The translations under genes and the position numbers were made by a program. DNA of 7,235 nucleotides from Deltaproteobacteria bacterium (GTDB lineage Bacteria > Myxococcota_A > UBA9042 > DTJE01). Shown here piece after piece: positions 1-6,274 of the stretch; position 1 is the stretch's first letter, and every line of letters starts with the position of its first letter. The notes under the pieces were generated by a model that worked only from the letters and a program-made list of their open reading frames with translations, was not told where the DNA came from and searched no databases. The stretch covers positions 1 through 7,235 of the forward strand of contig JADHTP010000163.1 of assembly GCA_016784945.1 (NCBI GenBank), written 5' to 3'.

Positions 1-912
1 CCCACAGAAGGTGCAGTGCAGCGTGCAGCGATTGCCGAGGTTGACGTACAGCGAATCGCGGATGGCGTAGACCAGCCGGGGCTGCATGCCCTCGGCCGTA
101 TCCAGGCCGAACAGTCGCCGGGCGTTTAATTCGGTAATGCGGGCCATGTCCCCGGTGCTCAGCCCCTTGATCCCGGCTACGACCTCCACGGTGTGCCGCA
201 CGAAGGCCGGTTCGTTTCGCCGCCCCCGCCACGGAATGGGCGCCAGATAAGGGGAGTCCGTCTCCACCAGGAGGCGCTCGGACAGGAGGCCCTCCACCGC
301 CCCCACCAGTGGCCCGGCGTTCTTGAAGGTGACCACGCCGGGAATGGAGATCTGGAAACCAAGGGCCACGTAGCGCCTGGCGGTGATCAGATCGCCGGTG
401 AAACAGTGGATCACCCCGGGTTTTTCCGGAAGGTCGGCGTCCGACAGAAGGGAAAGGCACTCCTCGTGGGCCTCCCGGCAGTGAACGACCAGGGGGACGC
501 CGGCGGCACAGGCCGTTTCAACCTGGCGCCTGAAGACATTGCGCTGGGCCTCACGGGAAGAAAAATCGTAATGGAAGTCGAGGCCCACTTCGCCCAGCGC
601 CACCACCCGCGGCTCCGACAGCAACCCTTCCAGGGTTGAAAACGACTTCCCGGTGGCCTTGTCCGCCTCGTGCGGGTGCACGCCTACGGCCGCCCAGATG
701 GCCGGGTGTGCCCGGGCCAGTTCAGCCGCTTCCTCCATGACGGCGGGATCGGCCCCGGCGCCTATGGTGACGATCCCCGTCACGCCCGAGTCGAATGCCC
801 TCCGGATCACGGCATCGAGGTCGTCACCGAAGGAATGGCGATCCAGGTGGGCGTGGGAATCGAAGAAACACGCGGCTTCGGTTCCATCGTCTGGGTTTGG
901 GGATACGCTCAT
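1..912 (-). CDS. TatD-family metallohydrolase fused to a radical SAM domain (3' end outside window)
   Basis: The frame is open from the ATG at 912 to the window edge (304 codons), so the C-terminus is missing. Residues 17-270 are a complete TatD-type TIM-barrel metal-dependent hydrolase (DNase/deacylase superfamily). Visible motifs are DSHAHLD (18-24), GVHPH (77-81), GEVGLDFHYD (107-116), VHCRE (143-147), HCFTG (169-173) and ETDSPYLAP (217-225). The expected metal ligands are H20, H22, E108, H144, H169 and D219. After a short linker the same frame continues into SLYVNLGNRC and then C296-X3-C300-X2-C303, the [4Fe-4S]/SAM motif of radical SAM enzymes. This matches the family known as TatD-associated radical SAM proteins, which occur beside or fused to TatD. 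The ATG overlaps the ricT stop as ATGA, suggesting coupled translation. The hydrolase call is firm. The substrate of the radical SAM part is unknown, and most of that domain lies outside the window. Confidence 0.93.
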   Translation of the reverse strand, partial: MSVSPNPDDGTEAACFFDSHAHLDRHSFGDDLDAVIRRAFDSGVTGIVTIGAGADPAVMEEAAELARAHPAIWAAVGVHPHEADKATGKSFSTLEGLLSEPRVVALGEVGLDFHYDFSSREAQRNVFRRQVETACAAGVPLVVHCREAHEECLSLLSDADLPEKPGVIHCFTGDLITARRYVALGFQISIPGVVTFKNAGPLVGAVEGLLSERLLVETDSPYLAPIPWRGRRNEPAFVRHTVEVVAGIKGLSTGDMARITELNARRLFGLDTAEGMQPRLVYAIRDSLYVNLGNRCTLHCTFCG

Positions 913-2006
913 TTCCTGGGAGGGGTCCTTCTGTTCCGGTTTCTGCCCGGCGTCCTGCCACCGTCCCGGCCGGAACGCCGGCCGGAATCCCTGCCGGACT
1001 CCTTGTTCTGCGTCTTTTCCCGTTTCCTTTCCCGCTCCAGCGGTTTTTCCCCCGCCTTGTCGGGACTCCCCGGGCGTTCCTCTCCAGCACCTTCTTCGGG
1101 CGCCGCCCGCCGGCACTTCTGCCCACATCCCGACTTGACCTCCAGGTCGTCGAGGGAAAACTCTTCGAAGTGCCCCGGCCCCAGGGACACCTTCACCACG
1201 CGGCGCATGATCTGCAGGTCCTTGACCTTTCCTTCACCCTTGGGAGTCATGATCAGGCTGCCGACCCGGGGGAACTCCTTCCTCATGTCGCAATACACTT
1301 CGTGCTCGTAGGCCAGGCAGCACATGAGGCGGCCGCACAGACCGGACACCTTCTGGGGATTGAGGACCAGCCCCTGGGTCTTGGCCATGCGGATGGTCAC
1401 CGTGGCGAAGTCCATCAGGAAGGTGGCGCAGCACAGGGGGAGTCCGCAGGGACCCAGTCCGCCGGCGCACCGTGCCTCGTCCCTCACACCGATCTGGCGC
1501 AACTCGATTCGCGAATGCAGGGAACTGGCCAGGTCACGGACCAGGCCACGGAAGTCCACCCGTCCCGGCGCCGTGAAGTAGAAGATGATCCGGGCGTCAC
1601 CATGGGCTGCTTCCACCTGTGACAGGCGCATGTCGAGCTTGTGCTTCCGGACCTCCCTGATGAAGACCTGGCGGGCCTCCTCCTCGCGGGACCGATCCCG
1701 CCCGAGGACCGCGTCCACCTCGCCCACCTGCAACCTGCGGCTCACGGGCAGGTAGACGGCCGGGCTCAGTGTCTGCCTCGCCGAATCCGTGATGGCGCGG
1801 GCGTGCACGTCGCCACGCTCCGTGTGGATCAACACCACGTCACCCCGGGAGAACCGGACCTCCTGGGAAGCGGCCAGCACGATCCGACCGGTACGCAGCA
1901 TCTTGACCCAGGCGGCCTCTACGATCCTGGTATTCGAACCGCGCGCCACCACGTCCCGTTCCGCCACTTCACGATCAGGTTTCGATTTCGGGGCATTCCT
2001 GGCCAT
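909..2006 (-). CDS. ricT: PSP1-domain protein, RicT (YaaT) family
   Basis: The product has 365 residues. Residues about 25-85 form the N-terminal part with the RGDVV...ERGDV pattern. Residues 108-173 are the PSP1 domain (FYFTAPGRVDFRGLVRDLA, then RIELRQIG). The Cys-rich hallmark follows: C180-X6-C187-X4-C192-C193, then SGLCGRLMCC (221-230) with C224, C229 and C230. In Bacillus, RicT works with RicA and RicF, carries Fe-S clusters and modulates RNase Y-dependent mRNA processing. In Gram-negatives the role is not established, so only the family and a probable Fe-S protein can be claimed. A further Cys pair (C294, C298) precedes a charged, Gly/Arg-rich tail (about 300-365) that looks disordered and could bind nucleic acid. 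The ATG at 2006 has an AAGGTG Shine-Dalgarno at 2012-2017 and lies 4 nt past the stop of the PEGA gene. An ATG at 2010 is in another frame. Confidence 0.93.
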   Translation of the reverse strand: MARNAPKSKPDREVAERDVVARGSNTRIVEAAWVKMLRTGRIVLAASQEVRFSRGDVVLIHTERGDVHARAITDSARQTLSPAVYLPVSRRLQVGEVDAVLGRDRSREEEARQVFIREVRKHKLDMRLSQVEAAHGDARIIFYFTAPGRVDFRGLVRDLASSLHSRIELRQIGVRDEARCAGGLGPCGLPLCCATFLMDFATVTIRMAKTQGLVLNPQKVSGLCGRLMCCLAYEHEVYCDMRKEFPRVGSLIMTPKGEGKVKDLQIMRRVVKVSLGPGHFEEFSLDDLEVKSGCGQKCRRAAPEEGAGEERPGSPDKAGEKPLERERKREKTQNKESGRDSGRRSGRDGGRTPGRNRNRRTPPRK

Positions 2007-2010
2007 CCAT

Positions 2011-2853
2011 TCACCTTTCAGCCGGTGTCGCCGGCGGCGTCTCTTCCAGCTTTTCCAGGGTGGCCTGCAGAGTGTAGGTCCGGTCCTTCCGGATGGTTAC
2101 ATTTCTTATCCACCGGTCGTAGCCGGCCTTTTCGAGCCTCAGCAGGTATTTCCTGGTCTCCAGTCTCACTTCGTCCATGGGAGTAACACCCATGGGCTTT
2201 TCGTCGAGGTACACCTTCACCCCGTCAGGGGGGTCGACTTTCACGGCCAGGAACCCGAAGGCTGGCTTCAACCTGAGGGTTTCCTTGATCAGGGTTTCTT
2301 CGCCCTGGGTCACGGTGATCTCGCGGGAGAATCCCTCGACGTCCGGGTGACTCAATTCCAACCGGTAGGTCCCGGCGGTCAGTCTGATCTCCGATTCCTT
2401 GGACTGGCCAATCACGACCCCGTCCAGGAGGATCTCCGCTCCGGTGGGTTCCGTGGCAACCGACAGACTGCCCGTGGCCGGTTCCCTGGCGCAGGTCTTG
2501 ATGGCACTGCGCGCAATCTTGTCGTCATCGGTGCCGGGGCTCAGGTACAGGAATGCACGGAAGTAGATCAGCACGTCACGGCATTTCTTGGCCTTTCGGG
2601 CGATATTGCCCACGTTGAAGTAGCCCCAGGACTCGGCCGGGTCCTCCCTGACCGCCTCCTTGAACAACTTGATGGCCTTGCCGAACTGTCCCTTCCGGAC
2701 CTGGTGTGTGCCCTTCCGGACAAGGGAGTCATACCGATCGGCTTCGGCTGGAAGGGGCATGGAGACCCCCGCCACGATCAGGCCGAGGGCCAGGACCGCT
2801 ACTCCCGCTCCATTCAAACGCTGCCATTCGGGTTTTCCAGACGTTGGGCTCAT
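2011..2853 (-). CDS. Secreted TPR and double PEGA-domain protein
   Basis: The product has 280 residues. A hydrophobic segment at 14-34 followed by PAEA at 35-38 reads as a Sec signal peptide cleaved near residue 38. There is no lipobox Cys, so it is probably periplasmic rather than a lipoprotein. Residues 40-120 are helical and TPR-like (KGTHQVRKGQFGKAIKLF, then a second helix pair), with C91 and C121 that could form a disulfide. Two PEGA-type beta domains follow. The first is at 128-194 (GSLSVATEPTGAEILLDG, ...LTAGTYRLEL...). The second is at 200-266 (GFLAVKVDPPDGVKVYLDE, ...YLLRLEKAGYDRW). PEGA domains are common in envelope proteins and are thought to mediate binding or surface-layer contacts; the ligand here is unknown. 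The start overlaps the stop of the S41 protease gene by 4 nt (ATGA) and has a strong GGAGG, so both proteins are probably made together and may act on the same envelope process. The domain calls are firm; the role is inference. Confidence 0.88.
   Translation of the reverse strand: MSPTSGKPEWQRLNGAGVAVLALGLIVAGVSMPLPAEADRYDSLVRKGTHQVRKGQFGKAIKLFKEAVREDPAESWGYFNVGNIARKAKKCRDVLIYFRAFLYLSPGTDDDKIARSAIKTCAREPATGSLSVATEPTGAEILLDGVVIGQSKESEIRLTAGTYRLELSHPDVEGFSREITVTQGEETLIKETLRLKPAFGFLAVKVDPPDGVKVYLDEKPMGVTPMDEVRLETRKYLLRLEKAGYDRWIRNVTIRKDRTYTLQATLEKLEETPPATPAER
2012..2017 (-). promoter_or_regulatory. Ribosome binding site of ricT
   Basis: On the minus strand AAGGTG ends 5 nt before the ATG at 2006 and lies within the last codons of the PEGA gene. 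It supports 2006 over the out-of-frame ATG at 2010. Confidence 0.65.
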
Positions 2854-5800
2854 GGACCCCCTCCAGTATTATCGGTGGGAACAGCCGTGGCCGATGGCAC
2901 CGAGACGCCGTCGTCCTCCATTTTTCCCGATTCACTGAAAACCGTGAACCTCTGAACCGCGGAACGGCCCTTGCCCTCGATAGCATAGACCGCGATGTCG
3001 TTCATTCCCTTGACCAGCGGCACCACGGTGTCCACGGTGATCTGCGCTTCGTCGCCTTCCCCTTTGCGGGTCCAGAAGAATACCTTGTTGTTGCCCCGAT
3101 AGACCAGGATCTTGCGGCGCATCTTCTGATCATCGGGACGGGCGGCGAAGCGGACCGTGCCCGTGAGGGTGACCTCGCTTCCCACCGTGCTGAAGGGACC
3201 GCCGCCGACGAATTTCAGGTCCAGCGCGGGCTCCACGTGGTTGAGTCCGGGGGGACCGGGGGGAACCGATGCCTTTTGTGCCGCGCCTGCCAGCTCGACC
3301 CGGGAGGACGGCACGAAGGCGAAACGGTCGTCGCCGGCATGGACCCGGTAGAGGTCACCCATCCGCGCATCCGACTTGAAGACGAATCCCTCGGGGACCG
3401 CGAAAAGGGGCAGGGACGACTCGTCGGCGGCTGACAGCACTATTACGCCGCCTTCCATCGCCCGCAAGGCCCGCTCCGTGGCATCGAAAGCCGAGGTCTG
3501 CGGCTCGTAAACGGGAATGACCAGCTCCTCCGACATGTACTCCCTGAGCACGAAGTCGAGAACGGCCACCTCGACCTTTACTTCTTCCAGGGGGTGCCCG
3601 GGACGCAGGTCCAGGCGGAACTTCGCCTGGATGGCACCGTCCACGGGGATGCCTTCCCGGTGGTTCACCCGTCCGTCCCTTACGTACAATCCTTCCCCGC
3701 TGTGGTTCCGGAGGGTCACGAGGACCTTCCGGGCCGCGCCCTCACCCAGGTTCCGGATGTCGAGCACCAGTTCCACGGACTCGCCCTGGTTCAGCAGGCC
3801 GTCGCCATTTCCCTTGGGGTCCTGCACCTGCCAGGTATAGGCGAAACGCGGCCTCGGCAGGCTTCGAGTGGCCACGGTGACGGGTTCGGGCCGGGGACAT
3901 TCCGTGCTCCCCTGGAACAGGTGGAACCGGATCTGATCCACGCGGTCCCACGAATCGCCTGGAACCTTGATGGTCAGTTCGCGGGTCACGGAACGCCCGG
4001 GATCCACGCGTCCGAATATGAATTCCCGACCATCGAAGGCCACGTTGTCGGATTCGGACAGGCAGTGGAGCCGGAACAAGGGCTCGGATCCCTTGTTAAT
4101 CGCGGTCACCCGGGCCTTGACCTTTTCGCCGGCCAGGACCGGTTGCTTTCCCTCCAGCTCCCACCGAACCTCCACCCCGGCTTCGGGTCGGGCGGCGCCG
4201 GCGGTCCAATCGATGCCGTGTCCCTTGAGGCCTTCCACGATACGTCGGTCCTGCCTGGCAATGAGGCCGGCAAGCACATCGCCCGCCTCTTTAAGGGCCT
4301 TCGAACGGGTGGGGGAAACCAGGCCCCGCACAATGTCCTCGGCCAGCCGGATGGTTTCGTCCCTTTCGAACTTGTCCTCCCGGATGGGCGGGCCTTCTTC
4401 GCCGTCTTCGTCTTCGGTCTCGGCGGGGACCTCGATCAACACTGGCAAACGGGCGATGGGCTTCTCGTCCGCCAAGGTTCCGAATGGCTCGAGTTCGCGC
4501 TTGGGATCGTGATCCCGTCGAAGGTCCTGCGTCCCAAGGTAGGGATTCTCGCGATCCAGGGAGACCGGGACCAGGTCCACGTCGGGCACGATGCCCACGC
4601 CCTGGATGGAAATCGCCCCGGGGGTCAGGTACTGGGCCACGGTCAGTTTCAGGGCCCCTTCGCCCACCTCGTACATGACCTGGACCGTACCCTTGCCGAA
4701 GGTGCCGTCACCCACCAGGATGGCCCGGTCGTTCCTCTTGATGGCCGCGGCCACGATCTCGCTGGCACTGGCGGTCCCCATATCGATGAGGACCACCATT
4801 GGCAGGTTCGCGAAGGGCGCCTCGCCATCGGCGCGGTACTCCTGCCGCATCCTCCGGCCTTCGCCTTCGGTGATGACCAGGGTTCCTTCCTTGACGAACA
4901 GGTCTCCGACCTCCACGGACTGCTCCAGCAATCCGCCAGGGTTCTGCCGCAGGTCCAGCACCAGGCGATCGAGGGACTTCTTCTGACGCAATTCCAGCAG
5001 GTGCTTCTCCAGCTCCGCCTTGGTGTTTTCCTGGAAGTGCCGGATGCGCACGTAGCCGGTTCCCTTGCCCAGCACCTCGCTGGACACGCTCTGTATGCGG
5101 ATCTCGGCCCGCTGGACGGTGAACGGTCGCGGCTCGGCCCATCCCTTTCGTTGGACCAGGATGTTGACCGTGGTCCCGGGCACCCCCCGCAGCTTGCTCA
5201 CCGCGTCGTTCAGCCGCATGTTCACTGTGGATTCGTCGTCGATCTCCACGATCTGATCGCGCGACTTCAGGCCGGCCTTCGCCGCCGGGGTATCGGGCAA
5301 CACGGACACCACGGTGACCAGGCCTTTCCGGGTGGTGATCACGATCCCCAGACCGCCGAAGCGCCCTTCCGTGTCGAGCTTCATCTCCTTGTAGGCCCGG
5401 GGCGGGAGGTAGACCGAGTGCTCGTCCAGGGGGGCCAGCAAGCCGTTGATGGCCGCGTATTCCACTTCGTCCGCCTTCACGTCCGAAGGCAGGTGCGTGG
5501 CGATGTATTCAAAGAGGTCGAGGAGTTTCCAGTTCATTTCGTACAGGTCGGTGATCCCCGACAACTGGAAACGGCGCTGGCGGTCCCCCACCCTCACCAC
5601 GACCGATCGGGTGAGTTCCGGCTCATCGGAGTCCGGCGTGACCATCAGGTCAGGCACCAGGGACTCCGCCCCCTTGAGTGCGCCCATGAGCATGGACAGC
5701 GGCTTCACCCGGGGCGGCGCCACGTAATTGGAACGGATGTAACCGACACACCGCGTCAGAAGACGGAGGCGGGCCAGGTTGGACCGGGTCTTCTCGCCGG

Positions 5801-5966
5801 CTTCGGCGCTCCCTATACCCAGGGTATCGAAGACAACCGCACGGTTTTCGAACTGGAAAGACGTGACCGCCCAGGCGATGAGACAGGCCGCGGCCAGGAC
5901 CGTTACGAGCCGCGCGACACCCCTCCCGGAGGGGCCCCTGCCGTCGTTGTTGGAAGGGCGCTCCAT
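2850..5966 (-). CDS. S41 C-terminal processing protease (CtpA/Prc type) with PDZ and long beta-sandwich tail
   Basis: The product has 1038 residues from the ATG at 5966. An in-frame TTG at 5972 would add two residues; neither start has a clear Shine-Dalgarno. A hydrophobic helix at about 18-38 anchors or exports the protein, so it acts in the periplasm. The order is: helical N-domain (60-190), PDZ domain (about 203-283, carboxylate loop GLGI at 205-208), then the S41 core (about 288-468). The core has the active-site Ser400 in TASASEI, Lys425 in TFGKG and Gln429, spaced 25 and 4 as in CtpA/Prc/CtpB, plus LRQNPGG (339-345). CtpA-type enzymes are about 400-500 residues long, so roughly 550 residues are extra. 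The extra part has an acidic linker (515-527), a helical segment, two Ig-like/CARDB-like beta domains (about 596-698 and 704-820), an SH3-like stretch (about 824-893) and a final beta domain (about 912-1010). This resembles the long S41 proteins of myxobacteria (the MXAN_5808 type, from memory). The substrate is unknown. Confidence 0.92.
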   Translation of the reverse strand: MERPSNNDGRGPSGRGVARLVTVLAAACLIAWAVTSFQFENRAVVFDTLGIGSAEAGEKTRSNLARLRLLTRCVGYIRSNYVAPPRVKPLSMLMGALKGAESLVPDLMVTPDSDEPELTRSVVVRVGDRQRRFQLSGITDLYEMNWKLLDLFEYIATHLPSDVKADEVEYAAINGLLAPLDEHSVYLPPRAYKEMKLDTEGRFGGLGIVITTRKGLVTVVSVLPDTPAAKAGLKSRDQIVEIDDESTVNMRLNDAVSKLRGVPGTTVNILVQRKGWAEPRPFTVQRAEIRIQSVSSEVLGKGTGYVRIRHFQENTKAELEKHLLELRQKKSLDRLVLDLRQNPGGLLEQSVEVGDLFVKEGTLVITEGEGRRMRQEYRADGEAPFANLPMVVLIDMGTASASEIVAAAIKRNDRAILVGDGTFGKGTVQVMYEVGEGALKLTVAQYLTPGAISIQGVGIVPDVDLVPVSLDRENPYLGTQDLRRDHDPKRELEPFGTLADEKPIARLPVLIEVPAETEDEDGEEGPPIREDKFERDETIRLAEDIVRGLVSPTRSKALKEAGDVLAGLIARQDRRIVEGLKGHGIDWTAGAARPEAGVEVRWELEGKQPVLAGEKVKARVTAINKGSEPLFRLHCLSESDNVAFDGREFIFGRVDPGRSVTRELTIKVPGDSWDRVDQIRFHLFQGSTECPRPEPVTVATRSLPRPRFAYTWQVQDPKGNGDGLLNQGESVELVLDIRNLGEGAARKVLVTLRNHSGEGLYVRDGRVNHREGIPVDGAIQAKFRLDLRPGHPLEEVKVEVAVLDFVLREYMSEELVIPVYEPQTSAFDATERALRAMEGGVIVLSAADESSLPLFAVPEGFVFKSDARMGDLYRVHAGDDRFAFVPSSRVELAGAAQKASVPPGPPGLNHVEPALDLKFVGGGPFSTVGSEVTLTGTVRFAARPDDQKMRRKILVYRGNNKVFFWTRKGEGDEAQITVDTVVPLVKGMNDIAVYAIEGKGRSAVQRFTVFSESGKMEDDGVSVPSATAVPTDNTGGGP
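2860..2864 (-). promoter_or_regulatory. Ribosome binding site of the PEGA gene
   Basis: On the minus strand GGAGG lies 6 nt before the ATG at 2853, embedded in the codons for the final glycines of the S41 protease. It fixes the start and implies independent initiation in addition to coupling through the ATGA overlap. Confidence 0.8.
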
Positions 5967-6025
5967 GGCCAAAAAGGGTACTCGACGCGGGCGTTTACCG
6001 CAAGGAATACGGGGGTGCTGGGCAG

Positions 6026-6037
6026 GGCAAACGCATC
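6026..6037 (+). repeat. Left arm of a perfect 12-nt inverted repeat
   Basis: The sequence GGCAAACGCATC is the exact reverse complement of 6173-6184. On the minus strand this arm immediately overlaps the TATGAT that could serve as the -10 box of the protease operon, a position typical of an operator. The regulator is unknown. Confidence 0.6.
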
Positions 6038-6040
6038 ATA
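6035..6040 (-). promoter_or_regulatory. Candidate -10 box of the protease operon
   Basis: On the minus strand this reads TATGAT (5 of 6 with the sigma-70 consensus), about 70 nt upstream of the ATG at 5966. No good -35 box lies 16-18 nt upstream, so it may need an activator or may not be the real promoter. Confidence 0.3.
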
Positions 6041-6076
6041 ATGTTGAAACAGAAACTACGCACGACCGATAGACAA

Positions 6077-6094
6077 CGTGAGCGTGAACGTGGA
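6077..6094 (+). repeat. Three imperfect tandem hexamers (CGTGRR type)
   Basis: The units CGTGAG, CGTGAA and CGTGGA stand head to tail. They lie upstream of the candidate -10 box of the minus-strand operon and could be a small activator site. Chance is also possible for so short a repeat. Confidence 0.3.
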
Positions 6095-6172
6095 CGAAAG
6101 GTGCTGACATGTTGGCTTACGAACGGCTCGATGTTGACAAAGGTTGGCCAAAGCGTCCACGACCACGTATTA

Positions 6173-6184
6173 GATGCGTTTGCC
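6173..6184 (+). repeat. Right arm of a perfect 12-nt inverted repeat
   Basis: The sequence GATGCGTTTGCC is the exact reverse complement of 6026-6037, 135 nt away. It is preceded by TATTAG (6168-6173), so both arms read TAT-(2 to 3 nt)-ATGCGTTTGCC in their own direction. This pairing may be two operator copies for the two divergent transcripts. The TTGGCC at 6144-6149 with an 18-nt spacer would make a weak promoter here. Confidence 0.55.
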
Positions 6185-6240
6185 TTGACAGGGACGGGCC
6201 GCCTGCCGCCCCTGGCCGGTCGCCAATAGCCCATCTACTG

Positions 6241-6267
6241 TTGTCCCCCCGGTCCGTGGGTTACAAT
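6241..6267 (+). promoter_or_regulatory. Candidate sigma-70 promoter for the structured RNA / nadC
   Basis: TTGTCC (6241-6246, 4 of 6 with consensus) is followed after 15 nt by TACAAT (6262-6267, 5 of 6). The spacer is short. The predicted transcription start, near 6274, falls about 13 nt before the 5' strand of the long closing stem of the structured element. That fit makes the pair more credible. Confidence 0.4.
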
Positions 6268-6274
6268 GCGCCAG

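Noticed and set aside
1789..2955. Plus-strand open frame of 388 codons opposite the PEGA gene
   Set aside because: The opposite strand has a signal peptide, two PEGA domains, good ribosome binding sites and coupled starts; the plus-strand translation has no recognisable features.
3594..6041. Plus-strand open frame of 815 codons antisense to the S41 protease
   Set aside because: It lies fully opposite a gene with clear catalytic motifs, and its translation is low-complexity Gly/His/Gln/Leu without any family resemblance. Long antisense frames are common in GC-rich coding DNA.
6112..6127. Possible sigma-54 promoter (GG at 6114-6115, GC at 6126-6127)
   Set aside because: Only the GG-N10-GC spacing fits; the -12 element reads CGGC rather than TTGC and the rest of the -24 element does not match.
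6134..6190. Two perfect TTGACA hexamers (6134-6139 and 6185-6190) as plus-strand -35 boxes
   Set aside because: Neither has a -10-like hexamer at 15-19 nt downstream, so I do not call promoters from them.
6041..6229. Small plus-strand frame (62 codons) in the intergenic region
   Set aside because: No Shine-Dalgarno, no domain, and it spans the hexamer repeat and the right inverted-repeat arm. Its Arg/Glu run comes from the CGTGRR repeat.
5995..6234. Small minus-strand frame (79 codons) in the intergenic region
   Set aside because: No ribosome binding site, no hydrophobic or domain pattern, and an unusual composition compared with the neighbouring genes.
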